Below, in pieces: positions 17,490-25,705 of a DNA stretch of 64,000 nucleotides. Where the stretch lies: assembly GCA_012317185.1 (NCBI GenBank), contig CP048838.1, positions 62,001-126,000 of the forward strand, in the 5' to 3' direction. A program made the position numbers and the translations under genes. Numbering within the stretch: position 1 is the first letter of the stretch; the number at the start of each line of letters is the position of its first letter. The DNA comes from [Clostridium] innocuum (GTDB taxonomy: Bacteria; Bacillota_I; Bacilli_A; Erysipelotrichales; Erysipelotrichaceae). The notes under the pieces are model-generated. The model worked only from the letters and a program-made list of their open reading frames with translations. It had not been told where the DNA came from and made no database searches.

Positions 17490-19021
17490 TGAAGCGAGCA
17501 TTAGTCAGTGTTTCTGATAAAACAAATCTGGTTCCGTTTGTATCTAGTCTGGTAGAGCTGGGATATGAAATCATCTCTACCGGTGGTACAAAAAAAGCGC
17601 TGGAAGCTGCAGGTATCAAGACAATCGGAATTTCTGAGGTAACGGATTTTCCGGAAATCATGGATGGGCGTGTAAAAACACTGCATCCAAAGGTTCACGG
17701 GGCATTGCTTTGTGTGAGGGATAACCCTGATCATGTACGACAGATTGAAGAGCTGGGAATCCAGTATATCGATCTGGTATGTGTGAATCTGTATCCATTC
17801 AAGGAAACCGTACAGAAGCCGGGTGTCAGTCATGAGGAAATCATTGAGAATATCGATATCGGCGGTCCAAGCATGCTGCGCAGTGCTTCAAAAAATTATA
17901 AGTTTATTCCGGTTCTCTGTGATCCGTCAGATTATGATGCTATAGTAAAGGAGCTGCGTGAAAACGGGGAAACTTATCTTACAACAAGAGAATACCTTGC
18001 AGCGAAGGTATTCCGTCATACCGCAAGCTATGACACGATGATTGCAAGCTATCTGACAGAAAGAACAGGCGAGAAATATCCGGAGAAGTTTACCATCACC
18101 TTTGACAAGGTACAGGAGCTTCGCTATGGAGAAAACCCGCATCAGAGTGCTGCTTTCTATAAGGGAATGAATCCACAGTATTCTCTGGCAAATGCAAAGC
18201 AGCTGCATGGCAAGGAGCTTTCCTATAATAATATACAGGACGGCAATGCAGCGATTGAAATTTTGAAGGACTTTGAAGGGCAGCCGGCAGTTGTCGGCTT
18301 GAAGCATATGAATCCTTGCGGTGTCGGTATCGGAAAAACGATTGAGGAAGCATGGGATAAGGCGTATGAGGCCGATCCGGTTTCTATCTTCGGTGGTATT
18401 GTTGCCTTCAATGAACCGATTCATGCGTCAGTGGCAGAAAAGCTGTCTAAAATCTTCCTTGAAATTATTATCGCACCTGCATTTGATGAAGATGCATTTG
18501 AAATTTTGTCCAAGAAGAAGAATATCCGTCTGATGCAGTTGGATACCTCATTGGAGGTAAATGCCAAATACAAGGTTACCAATGTAAATGACGGTCTGCT
18601 TGTGCAGGATATTGATGATCATAAAATTACAGCAGAGGATCTTCGCTGTGTGACAAACCGCAAGCCAACGGAGGAAGAGCTGGAACAGCTGTTGTTCGCA
18701 TGGAAGGTGGTCAAGCATGTCAAATCCAATGCCATTGTTCTTGTAAAGGACAATATGACCATTGGTGTCGGTGCCGGTCAGATGAACCGTGTCGGTGCTG
18801 CGAAGATTGCCATTGAACAGGCAGGAGAAAAAGCAAAAGGCTCTATTATGAGCTCCGATGCGTTCTTCCCGATGCCGGATACCGTTGAGGAGGCTGTAAA
18901 AGCAGGCGTTACAGCTATCATTCAGCCTGGTGGTTCCATTAAGGATCAGCTATCCATTGACGTATGCAATGAGCATGGAATTGCGATGGTTTATACAGGA
19001 GTACGACACTTTAAGCATTAA
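17489..19021 (+). CDS. purH: Bifunctional AICAR formyltransferase / IMP cyclohydrolase
   Basis: PurH carries out the last two steps to IMP. The 510-residue protein has an N-terminal MGS-like cyclohydrolase domain (ALVSVSDKTNL, STGGTKKALEAAG, DGRVKTLHPKVHGALL) and a C-terminal AICAR transformylase domain (YGENPHQSAAFY, KHMNPCGVGIG, AFFPMPDTVEEA, IIQPGGSIKDQ). It is the last gene of the cluster in this window; purD, purF, purC and purB must lie elsewhere. Confidence 0.96.
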   Translation: MKRALVSVSDKTNLVPFVSSLVELGYEIISTGGTKKALEAAGIKTIGISEVTDFPEIMDGRVKTLHPKVHGALLCVRDNPDHVRQIEELGIQYIDLVCVNLYPFKETVQKPGVSHEEIIENIDIGGPSMLRSASKNYKFIPVLCDPSDYDAIVKELRENGETYLTTREYLAAKVFRHTASYDTMIASYLTERTGEKYPEKFTITFDKVQELRYGENPHQSAAFYKGMNPQYSLANAKQLHGKELSYNNIQDGNAAIEILKDFEGQPAVVGLKHMNPCGVGIGKTIEEAWDKAYEADPVSIFGGIVAFNEPIHASVAEKLSKIFLEIIIAPAFDEDAFEILSKKKNIRLMQLDTSLEVNAKYKVTNVNDGLLVQDIDDHKITAEDLRCVTNRKPTEEELEQLLFAWKVVKHVKSNAIVLVKDNMTIGVGAGQMNRVGAAKIAIEQAGEKAKGSIMSSDAFFPMPDTVEEAVKAGVTAIIQPGGSIKDQLSIDVCNEHGIAMVYTGVRHFKH

Positions 19022-19063
19022 ATTATAAAAAGAGGCTTAGCAAAACAGATTCTTTCCACGTAT

Positions 19064-19110
19064 AGAAAAAAGAATTCAACAGCCGTATGCTATAAACGGA
19101 TTGAATTCTT
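19064..19110 (-). terminator. Terminator of the GntR-ABC operon, between convergent genes
   Basis: AAGAATTCAA and TTGAATTCTT form a 10-bp perfect stem with an inner CCGT/ACGG pairing. On the minus strand six U follow. It serves the minus operon and may also block read-through from purH. Confidence 0.75.
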
Positions 19111-19115
19111 AGCTT

Positions 19116-19556
19116 CTATAAGAGTGTATGAATTTGTGATGCAGCTTCTTTTTTTCTGTCCGCAGCTTTTGACTCTGTGAGATATCTGTATTTCACAATT
19201 TTCAAAAGACTGTGATCCATGGTTTTAAAGGTTTTATGAATGAGATAAGCAGAAACTGACAATATGCAACAAGCGGCTGGATGAAAGAATAATAACGTGG
19301 TCTGGTCTGTGGATAAGGGGTGATTTAATGTGCTTATCGTGAGAATACATAACAGTGATAAGAAAATTTCTCCACCAAGGCAGATCAGTATTTTATAGGT
19401 GCCTGCCTGTTTCAGAAAAAACTTTTTATAACTATGATATGATAAAAGCAGGAACAGGAGCAGCGCTGCAGGATAGCTGTCAATAATGATCAGGACATCA
19501 AATACAAATGCAGCAATCCATGCTGCATAGGGGATTGCGAATATTTTACCTTGCAC
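19116..19556 (-). CDS. Small membrane protein of the GntR-ABC operon
   Basis: Not recognised. The 146-residue protein has about four hydrophobic segments (roughly 10-40 as two, 55-75, 88-106) and a basic C-terminal tail. It is the last gene of a six-gene minus operon with a GntR regulator, two permease-like proteins, a membrane-anchored protein and an ATPase, 20 bp after the ATPase gene. It may be an accessory subunit of the transporter; nothing in the sequence tells the substrate. Confidence 0.6.
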   Translation of the reverse strand: MQGKIFAIPYAAWIAAFVFDVLIIIDSYPAALLLFLLLSYHSYKKFFLKQAGTYKILICLGGEIFLSLLCILTISTLNHPLSTDQTTLLFFHPAACCILSVSAYLIHKTFKTMDHSLLKIVKYRYLTESKAADRKKEAASQIHTLL

Positions 19557-19576
19557 AGACAGACCTCCTCATATAT

Positions 19577-20269
19577 TTATTTCTTTACAGCTGGTCGATA
19601 AGGATCCAGCAGAGCTCGTAAATCCTTACCACTTTCATTTAGTTCATCCATTGTGATATCTTCTTTGATCATTCCATCATCTAGGACAACACAGCGGTCA
19701 ATCACAGCTTCAATCTCTTCTATGTTATGCGTGGAAATCAAAATGATGACATCTTCTTTCACCTGCTCGATCAATTGTCTGACAGTATCCTCCTTGGCAT
19801 AGATATCCAGTGTGGTAAACGGTTCATCCAGAATAATGAGCTTTGCGTTCATTGCAAATCCGGCACTGATTTCCACCTTTAGCTGCTGACCCTTGGAAAG
19901 CGTGCGTATAGTATCTGTTTTGCTTACCTCAAATTGATCGAGTAATTCAAAATAGCGTTCTTTGGAGAAAGCAGGATAATACAGAGATAGAAAATCTCCG
20001 TATTCCTTTGAAGATATATAGGGGAAATAACTGCCATCCTCTGTAATGAAGGCAACCTTGTCAAACTGCTCCTCTACGGATTTATCATTCCATGTAATGA
20101 TTCCATCATCCAGAGGCAGAAGGTTTAGAATACCTTTCAGCAATGTAGTCTTACCGCTGCCGTTTCTTCCCAGAATGCCTGTAATCTCACCTTCTTGAAA
20201 TTCAATAGTGGTATTGCGCAGACCCCGGTTATTGGAGTACAGCTTTTTTACGTTTTCCAGCTTCAGCAT
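19577..20269 (-). CDS. ABC transporter ATP-binding protein
   Basis: The 230-residue ATPase has Walker A GRNGSGKTT (about 34-42), Q-loop region FITEDGSYFPY, signature LSKGQQLKVEIS, Walker B LIILDEPFTTLD and switch His in STHNIEE. The layout resembles ATPases of drug or antibiotic-sensing exporters controlled by YtrA-type GntR regulators. It overlaps the upstream permease gene by 7 bp. The substrate is unknown. Confidence 0.9.
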   Translation of the reverse strand: MLKLENVKKLYSNNRGLRNTTIEFQEGEITGILGRNGSGKTTLLKGILNLLPLDDGIITWNDKSVEEQFDKVAFITEDGSYFPYISSKEYGDFLSLYYPAFSKERYFELLDQFEVSKTDTIRTLSKGQQLKVEISAGFAMNAKLIILDEPFTTLDIYAKEDTVRQLIEQVKEDVIILISTHNIEEIEAVIDRCVVLDDGMIKEDITMDELNESGKDLRALLDPYRPAVKK

Positions 20270-21015
20270 TTGTAACCTCCCGGCTGTTTATAATCACAGC
20301 ATTTTTTAAGTTGTATGATAAATATTGCACTGTACAATAAGGAAATAAACAGCATGAGTAGATATGATTTCCATGAGGTATAGCTCAGATACATCAACAG
20401 CAGATAGCTCGGATACAGCCAACCACTCATGCAGGATATTTCTGATCGGCACGCATATATCACAGAGGTGCCGCCTGTAACAACAGATATATAAAAACTG
20501 ATTAGAAACAGTATAGATGTAACAGAGGTAGGATATAAGAAGGGGAAAGCAAGCTGCATGGAAAGCATTGTTGTAAATGATTGATATTTCTCAGGGAGAA
20601 ACAGATGCTGATTTTCCAGCAGCTGTAAGTGATACTGAAATCCAAAATATAAAATTGTTAGACTAATCAGATAAAAGACAAGCAATAGGATGGCCAACAG
20701 GAGAGCATCTGCGACAATGCGCGGCTTTTGTGTATAAGCCAGTAGCATCCATCGCGTCTTGCCCTGACGGTAATCAAACAGTGTCCGCAGGATATAGTAG
20801 AAAAATATAAGTACAAAGAAACAAACCGTAACACCATAAAAGAGGTTATAGACTAGCGGCAATAGCTCAATCCATGAATCGCTGCTGTATAGCAAACGGA
20901 TATTTGATGCGATACTCTGCATGATGAAGGCAGAGACCATGAAATAGGCGAGAATGGTTATCAGCAGAATTCTCCAAAGGCGGCGTATATGTTGTATAAA
21001 TTCACGTTTCAGCAT
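20263..21015 (-). CDS. ABC transporter permease
   Basis: The 250-residue protein has an N-terminal hydrophobic segment after a short basic stretch (MLKREFIQHIRRLWR) and about five more membrane segments, the size and topology of an ABC-2-type permease. A GGAGG site precedes the ATG. It is partner to the ATPase downstream and lies six bp after the membrane-anchored protein gene. Confidence 0.75.
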   Translation of the reverse strand: MLKREFIQHIRRLWRILLITILAYFMVSAFIMQSIASNIRLLYSSDSWIELLPLVYNLFYGVTVCFFVLIFFYYILRTLFDYRQGKTRWMLLAYTQKPRIVADALLLAILLLVFYLISLTILYFGFQYHLQLLENQHLFLPEKYQSFTTMLSMQLAFPFLYPTSVTSILFLISFYISVVTGGTSVIYACRSEISCMSGWLYPSYLLLMYLSYTSWKSYLLMLFISLLYSAIFIIQLKKCCDYKQPGGYKC

Positions 21016-21021
21016 GCTCCT

Positions 21022-22248
21022 TCACCTCCTGAATTTAACTGGAAAACAGTCCGCGGGCAGTTCTGTAAGAGAAGGCTTTAGTTTTAAGAAATCCAGAGAA
21101 CCGACATACAGGGTCTTACCGTTTTCTATAACAAGGACCTTGTTCATAAAGTATTCAGCATCTGCGTTCATAGAAACATAAATTCTGCCATTCTTATATA
21201 AAATATCATAAATGCTGACATACTCCTGATTAACGCTATCTGAAAGAAGCTGCTTGTTTTTAACACTGATGAGCTGCATGGTATCTGTATTCAATATCTG
21301 AATAGTATCATCATAGCTGAAGCAAAGATAGTTGTCATTCTTATAAATGGTATCAAAATAATGGAAGTCCTTTATGCTGATTTCATCCTTCAAATTACCG
21401 TTAAGATCATACTTTGTGATATACAGCTTTTGATTTTTTTCGCTGAATACGAACAAATGGTCTGATGAAATCTGCAATGCAAGATAATTTCGGTCCATGC
21501 TTACGTTTGTCAGCTTTTCTGCCTTCAGAGATGTGCTCATATCGTAATAGCTATGCTCTGAATCTGCATTGATGCTATAGCTTTCAGGATATTTCATTTT
21601 TTTTGCACGGTAGATATAATTCTGACCGCTCATCGCCGTGGTACTCGGTGGAAGAATATAATAATACCCATTATGATAAACAGGCTGCGTGGTACCACCG
21701 GATTCTGCCATATCTTCCGGCTGAATCGATCCCGGAATGATCTGTTCTTCTTCAGTATTGTACGTACCGTCTTCTTTCAGAATATGCTCCTTATCTGCAA
21801 TATAAGTTAACTCTGTCTTGATAAATCCGAAATCGTTAACCAGCTGTTGATTTTCTGTCACCATTACAGATACATACAGGGATGCTTTATTCAGCTTTCG
21901 TTTATAGTAGGCTACATCTGTCCGGTTTTGATCCTTTTCCTTCTCCCAGCCACTGATTACCTTGCAGTCATCCTCACATACATACGTGAAGGATGTATAG
22001 GAGGAGCTCGGATAAATCTGTGGTTTTGTAATCTTATGAGACTCTCTGGCACGCTCATCATAGGATATCAAAATGGATGCCTCCTCCAGATTTACGGTAC
22101 CATCAAAGCTGACACCATGCAGTGCGGAGGCATTTCCTATTACATCCTGTAAAGGAAAGGCTGCCTGTCTGGCAATTATAAGAGGCAGGCTCAAACATAA
22201 AATGGAAACAAGAGCTATGAAAATCATAAAATTCGTTATCTTTTTCAT
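21022..22248 (-). CDS. Membrane-anchored extracytoplasmic protein of the ABC operon
   Basis: Not recognised. The protein (408 residues) starts with a basic MKK and one hydrophobic segment (about 7-26) with no lipobox Cys, followed by a large Tyr/Asp/Asn-rich region that looks extracytoplasmic. Repeating patterns such as LALQISSDHLFVFSEKNQ and NYLCFSYDDTIQILNTD suggest a beta-propeller-like sensor; that is inference. The chosen ATG has GGAGGGTG upstream and overlaps the stop of the previous gene by ATGA. A GTG seven codons earlier is in frame but poorly placed. It may sense ligand for the transporter. Confidence 0.65.
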   Translation of the reverse strand: MKKITNFMIFIALVSILCLSLPLIIARQAAFPLQDVIGNASALHGVSFDGTVNLEEASILISYDERARESHKITKPQIYPSSSYTSFTYVCEDDCKVISGWEKEKDQNRTDVAYYKRKLNKASLYVSVMVTENQQLVNDFGFIKTELTYIADKEHILKEDGTYNTEEEQIIPGSIQPEDMAESGGTTQPVYHNGYYYILPPSTTAMSGQNYIYRAKKMKYPESYSINADSEHSYYDMSTSLKAEKLTNVSMDRNYLALQISSDHLFVFSEKNQKLYITKYDLNGNLKDEISIKDFHYFDTIYKNDNYLCFSYDDTIQILNTDTMQLISVKNKQLLSDSVNQEYVSIYDILYKNGRIYVSMNADAEYFMNKVLVIENGKTLYVGSLDFLKLKPSLTELPADCFPVKFRR

Positions 22249-22961
22249 TTCATCACCCTCCTTTTCCACATGAAGAAAGCCTTCAATTGTATTGCATGTA
22301 TAGGGAGAAGCAGCAGCATAGCAGCAACTGCGTACCAGTCCTCAATTGCCTGAAAATCCGGCATCATTTGTGCCAGAATCAACTTAATAAAGAGGAAAAT
22401 AATCAGAAGACCAACATATAGCAGTACTGTTTGTAATCCTTTATATGTTTCCATACCGATTAACAAAAGGGTACTGATACAGGTTAGCGTGATCAGCTTT
22501 AATAAATCAAGAAGAATGACAGCTGCAGTAAAGGGCATATAGGTAGCTGCGGTTGCCTGAGAAAGCTGAAAAAACAGAAAGGTGTTGCTTAGGAACGGCT
22601 GTTTATCTGCCATAAGGAAGTAAAGAGCAGTCCATGTCAGAAAATGCGTGCAAAGCAAACCGAGATAGGTCATGAATTGAAACAGCAGTTCACTGTAAAG
22701 AAAAGTGGATTTCCGGATTGGCAGAAGACGAATCCGGGTTAAGCCTCCTTCACTCATAAAGGTTTTATAGCGCTTCCTGTGTATCAGAAACAGGAGCAGA
22801 AAGCTTGGATAGAATGTCAGAAGCATAATAGCGTTGATATCCTCAGTAATTCCGATAAAGCATAGCGCGACCTGAACGAGGAAGATATCCACGTACAGGA
22901 ATATGATCTTATTCACATAAGGCGCAGAGGTATTTTCAATAAATAAGCGAATCTCTTTCAT
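22245..22961 (-). CDS. ABC transporter permease-like membrane protein
   Basis: The 238-residue protein has about six hydrophobic segments and a cytoplasmic N-terminus (MKEIRLFIENTSAPYVNKII). It is the first structural gene after the GntR regulator and overlaps the next gene by ATGA. The start used has AAAGGAG; a longer frame exists but begins inside the palindromic operator. It is probably one of two permease subunits of the exporter; the substrate is unknown. Confidence 0.7.
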   Translation of the reverse strand: MKEIRLFIENTSAPYVNKIIFLYVDIFLVQVALCFIGITEDINAIMLLTFYPSFLLLFLIHRKRYKTFMSEGGLTRIRLLPIRKSTFLYSELLFQFMTYLGLLCTHFLTWTALYFLMADKQPFLSNTFLFFQLSQATAATYMPFTAAVILLDLLKLITLTCISTLLLIGMETYKGLQTVLLYVGLLIIFLFIKLILAQMMPDFQAIEDWYAVAAMLLLLPIHAIQLKAFFMWKRRVMK

Positions 22962-22975
22962 CGCAGTCTCCTTTC

Positions 22976-22995
22976 TGTATTGCGTACGCAATACA
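22976..22995 (-). promoter_or_regulatory. GntR operator 2 (perfect 20-bp palindrome)
   Basis: TGTATTGCGTACGCAATACA is a perfect palindrome between the regulator gene and the first permease gene. Its half-sites TGTATT-N8-AATACA recur in the promoter of the regulator. It could be a second repression point or a roadblock. Confidence 0.7.
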
Positions 22996-23012
22996 CTTGA
23001 TGGAAATAAAAA

Positions 23013-23384
23013 TTACGTGTTCCATAGCTTTGTAAGCCAGACAATCGTCTGCTGAAAATCCAGGCCGCTTGTCTGACACTCCTTTACAAATTCCTTCATC
23101 GTTTCCTCTATCATTTCACTGCGCAGCTTTTCCAGAATTTTCTCATTGACGATAACTACACTTTTCACATTGCTTATCGTCTTTATAATACCTTCATCTT
23201 CCAGCTGTTTATAGGCTTTTTGTACCGTGTTAGGATTGATGGAGAGCTGAAGTGCAAGCTCACGGCGGCTTGGCAGCTCTTCATAATGCTTCAGCTCATC
23301 CGCAAGGATTAGCTTTTTGATATAGCGACTGAGCTGTGGATACATCGGTTCTTTCTTGTTAAACTGTATATCCTGTAAGTTCAT
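23013..23384 (-). CDS. GntR family regulator (YtrA type)
   Basis: The 123-residue protein has the GntR winged helix (about residues 10-72: PMYPQLSRYIKKLI, ELPSRRELALQLSINPNTVQKAY, LEDEGII) and only a short C-terminal helical part, as in the YtrA subfamily. Such regulators usually repress their own operon of ABC transporter genes. The start MNLQDIQF has AGAGGTG seven bases upstream; an ATG two codons earlier is too close to that site. The gene's own promoter carries one operator copy and the gap after the gene carries another, so autoregulation is well supported. Confidence 0.9.
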   Translation of the reverse strand: MNLQDIQFNKKEPMYPQLSRYIKKLILADELKHYEELPSRRELALQLSINPNTVQKAYKQLEDEGIIKTISNVKSVVIVNEKILEKLRSEMIEETMKEFVKECQTSGLDFQQTIVWLTKLWNT

Positions 23385-23404
23385 GCACATTCACCTCTCT
23401 TCAA

Positions 23405-23437
23405 GTGTATTATAACCGCAATACACTGTACAGTCAA
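23405..23437 (-). promoter_or_regulatory. Promoter and GntR operator 1
   Basis: On the minus strand TTGACT (23437-23432) and TATAAT (23414-23409) have a 17-base spacer, a near-ideal sigma-A promoter. The operator GTGTATT-N8-AATACAC (23405-23426) covers the spacer and -10 box. It uses the same half-sites and spacing as the palindrome at 22976-22995, so binding would block polymerase. Confidence 0.8.
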
Positions 23438-23480
23438 GAAAAGCCTGTTTGTTTTTACAGACAGGCAGAAGGTAAATACA

Positions 23481-23810
23481 TTAGAAATTGGTTTCCTCAG
23501 CATTAAGAACACCGGTTTTTATCCATTCTGATAGATACTCGCGAATCAGATGCTCGTGTGTGTTTTTATCATTGGACACATAATTCGCAAGGAATGTAGC
23601 GAGTGTAACATGCTCCGTACGAAAGGCTCTGCTTTTATCCTTTGTTGTGTTCTGAATCCAGAAAATATAATTGTATGCTTTATACCAGGGGGAAACATAT
23701 ACGTTTATATGATATTGAACATTTGAACGCATATCGATGTAGGCATGAAAAATAGGCTGCTCAGATACAATCATATGCTTATAGTTCTCGAATTCTTCCT
23801 TTTGCATCAT
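23481..23810 (-). CDS. Hypothetical protein, 109 residues
   Basis: Not recognised. The start MMQKEEFENYK is chosen because AAAGGAGGACAG lies just upstream; a longer open frame has no such site. The protein is soluble-looking and rich in Tyr, His and Asn with a YKAYNYIFWIQN segment. It stands alone upstream of the GntR promoter, outside that operon. Confidence 0.6.
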   Translation of the reverse strand: MMQKEEFENYKHMIVSEQPIFHAYIDMRSNVQYHINVYVSPWYKAYNYIFWIQNTTKDKSRAFRTEHVTLATFLANYVSNDKNTHEHLIREYLSEWIKTGVLNAEETNF

Positions 23811-24062
23811 ACTGTCCTCCTTTCTTTTCATCACAGAGGTTAGAAAGCATTTGACAGCGGAACAACTGCGGATGGACTGACCTCTGTACTTAATCATAAA
23901 GAATATTATGAAAAAAACAAGCTTTCTGGGACAAGCGGTATTCTACAGGGTGGAAACGGTCATTTTATGCTGTTAAAATGAAAACTCTATGAGTTCTTTA
24001 GCTTTCAGAAAATACAGCATTGCAATTCCCTTTGAACCGTGGTAACATTTTATCGTGATAAA

Positions 24063-24142
24063 AAAGGGGAGCTGGAAACGGCTGAGAGGAAGCGCTCGCT
24101 TCGACCCATAACCTGATTCGGATAATGCCGACGTAGGGAACT
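24063..24142 (+). promoter_or_regulatory. TPP riboswitch aptamer 1
   Basis: Canonical THI-box elements in order: GGGGAGCTGG, GGCTGAGAGG, a GAAGCG-CTCGCTTC hairpin, ACCCATAACCTGATTCGG, GATAATGCCG and CGTAGGGAA. The pyrimidine-binding arm (CTGAGA) and the pyrophosphate arm (GGATAATGCC) are both intact. An intrinsic terminator follows, so TPP would stop transcription early. Confidence 0.95.
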
Positions 24143-24168
24143 GTGTACAATATGAGTGACTGCATATT

Positions 24169-24203
24169 GAGATATGGCCTGCGTTTGCTGTATCTCTTTT
24201 TTA
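24169..24203 (+). terminator. Terminator of TPP riboswitch 1
   Basis: GAGATA and TATCTC with inner G-C pairs form the stem, followed by TTTTTT. It lies 27 bases after the first aptamer. Confidence 0.8.
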
Positions 24204-24247
24204 TTGCTGCATACGGAAGGGGAGCTCCAACCGTACAAAGAACTTCA

Positions 24248-24320
24248 GCGAGGGAGCCTGCCAGACAGGCTGAGAGGAAGCTGTATGGCTTCGACCGATC
24301 TTGGGATATCAACCGGAAAA
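24248..24320 (+). promoter_or_regulatory. Divergent second TPP-type aptamer
   Basis: The thiamine-side arm is well kept: GGGAGCCTG, CAGGCTGAGAGGAAGC and GGCTTCGACC match aptamer 1. The pyrophosphate side is shortened: a TTG/CAA stem with loop GGGATAT and a CCG/CGG outer pairing replace the canonical elements, and the GTAGGG end is missing. It is either a degenerate TPP sensor or one with altered ligand. A separate perfect hairpin (TACGG...CCGTA, 24213-24236) precedes it. Confidence 0.6.
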
Positions 24321-24335
24321 GCTGTTTTCTTTGTG

Positions 24336-24372
24336 CTTCCTGTTCTTATCCCTAAGGAAAGCAAACAGGAGG
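24336..24372 (+). promoter_or_regulatory. Hairpin hiding the thiW ribosome site
   Basis: CTTCCTGTT pairs with AACAGGAGG over nine positions (one G-U). The 3' arm contains the AGGAGG ribosome site of thiW, so the folded form would block translation. It follows aptamer 2 by 15 bases and is probably its expression platform. Confidence 0.7.
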
Positions 24373-24381
24373 TAAGTAGAA

Positions 24382-24945
24382 ATGAAAAATGAGAATCGTG
24401 TTTTCCGCCATGTATTTCTGGCGATGATGGTGGCCGTCGGAGTTGTCATATCGCCAATTCTGCGTGTGGAGGGAATGTGCCCGATGGCACACTTTATCAA
24501 TATTACAGTGGCAGTGTTGATGGGACCCTGGTATTCGTTTCTGTGTGCGGTACTGATCGGGGTGATTCGTATGGCAGTCATGGGGATCCCACCGCTTGCA
24601 TTAACCGGAGCTGTATTTGGTGCAGCATTGTCAGGTATCTTTTATAAAATCAGTAAGGGAAACATATGGGCAGCTGTGCTGGGAGAGATTATCGGAACAG
24701 GAATCATCGGGGCGATTGTTTCCTATCCGGTCATGGCGTTGCTATGGGGAAGAAACGGTCTGACCTGGATGTTCTACGTTCCTAGCTTCTTTATGGGAAC
24801 AGTTATCGGCGGTAGTATTGCATTCGTATTTCTGACATCCATGCAGCACAGCGGAATGCTGCTTAAGATGCAGAGAAAGCTGGGAGGAGAACGGAATGTA
24901 CGAGAAACTCTGGAGTCTGAGAAAACAGCTGCAACACAGTCATAA
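24382..24945 (+). CDS. thiW: ThiW, ECF transporter S component for a thiamine precursor
   Basis: ThiW is the substrate-binding membrane subunit of an energy-coupling-factor transporter, predicted to take up hydroxyethylthiazole. The 187-residue protein has about five membrane segments after a short basic N-terminus (MKNENRVFRHVFLAMMVAVG) with the family motif VEGMCPMAHFIN and a hydrophilic tail. It lies first in an operon with thiM and thiE under TPP riboswitch control, and its 3' end overlaps thiM by 50 bp in another frame. The energising EcfAAT module is not in the window. The thiazole substrate follows from the thiM neighbour and family knowledge. Confidence 0.9.
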   Translation: MKNENRVFRHVFLAMMVAVGVVISPILRVEGMCPMAHFINITVAVLMGPWYSFLCAVLIGVIRMAVMGIPPLALTGAVFGAALSGIFYKISKGNIWAAVLGEIIGTGIIGAIVSYPVMALLWGRNGLTWMFYVPSFFMGTVIGGSIAFVFLTSMQHSGMLLKMQRKLGGERNVRETLESEKTAATQS

Positions 24946-25705
24946 TCTGATTCACTGCATCACCAATCCAATCAGCATGAACGATTGTGCAAATGCTGTA
25001 CTGGCACTGGGAGCGAAGCCGATTATGGCACAGCATCCGATGGAATGTGAACAGATTACCGCATGCAGTAAGGCACTGGCACTGAATCTTGGTAACTTTG
25101 ATGACAGTCGTGCGATTGCTATGAAGAAAAGTCTTCATTGTGCAAATGAGAACGGTATTCCGGTTATTATTGATATGGTTGGTGCTGGCTGCAGTGACCT
25201 GCGTGAAGCGTTTGCAGAGAAGCTGTTGCATGAAGGTAAATTCTCCATTTTAAAAGGTAATCTTTCCGAGCTGAAGGCAGTTAGTGGCCGCGACAGTCAT
25301 GCTCTGGGGATTGATGTGGGTGATGATGATCGGGAAGCTCCTGCAAAGAGTGCTGAATGGCTGGCTGAGCTTGCACGCAAATATGGTACTACTGTCTTGT
25401 GCAGTGGAGAGGTGGATATTCTAACGGATGGAAAGCAGATATATTTTGTAGAGAACGGGGATTCCATGATGACGCTTTGTACAGGAACAGGCTGTATGCT
25501 GAATGTGATTGCAGCAGCATTTTTATCCGTTACAGAGACTGCGCTTGATGCAGCATTGGCAGCGTGTATAACCTTTGAGCTGGCTGCGGAGAAAAGTGTT
25601 TCAATCACAGAGGGACCGGGCAGCTTTCATGCATCACTGTTTGATTCTTTATATGAAATAAATGCGCTGGATTTTGCGAAAGCAAGGATTAGGAGAGAGC
25701 TATGA
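24896..25705 (+). CDS. thiM: Hydroxyethylthiazole kinase
   Basis: ThiM phosphorylates 4-methyl-5-(2-hydroxyethyl)thiazole with ATP for thiamine salvage. The 269-residue protein has the family start HCITNPISMNDCANAVLALG, the VGAG loop (here IIDMVGAGCSD where DPVG is common), KGNLSEL and the catalytic CTGTGCMLN segment with Cys near residue 200. It overlaps thiW by 50 bp and thiE by ATGA. The set thiW-thiM-thiE imports thiazole, phosphorylates it and couples it to HMP-PP; no thiD is present here. Confidence 0.94.
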   Translation: MYEKLWSLRKQLQHSHNLIHCITNPISMNDCANAVLALGAKPIMAQHPMECEQITACSKALALNLGNFDDSRAIAMKKSLHCANENGIPVIIDMVGAGCSDLREAFAEKLLHEGKFSILKGNLSELKAVSGRDSHALGIDVGDDDREAPAKSAEWLAELARKYGTTVLCSGEVDILTDGKQIYFVENGDSMMTLCTGTGCMLNVIAAAFLSVTETALDAALAACITFELAAEKSVSITEGPGSFHASLFDSLYEINALDFAKARIRREL

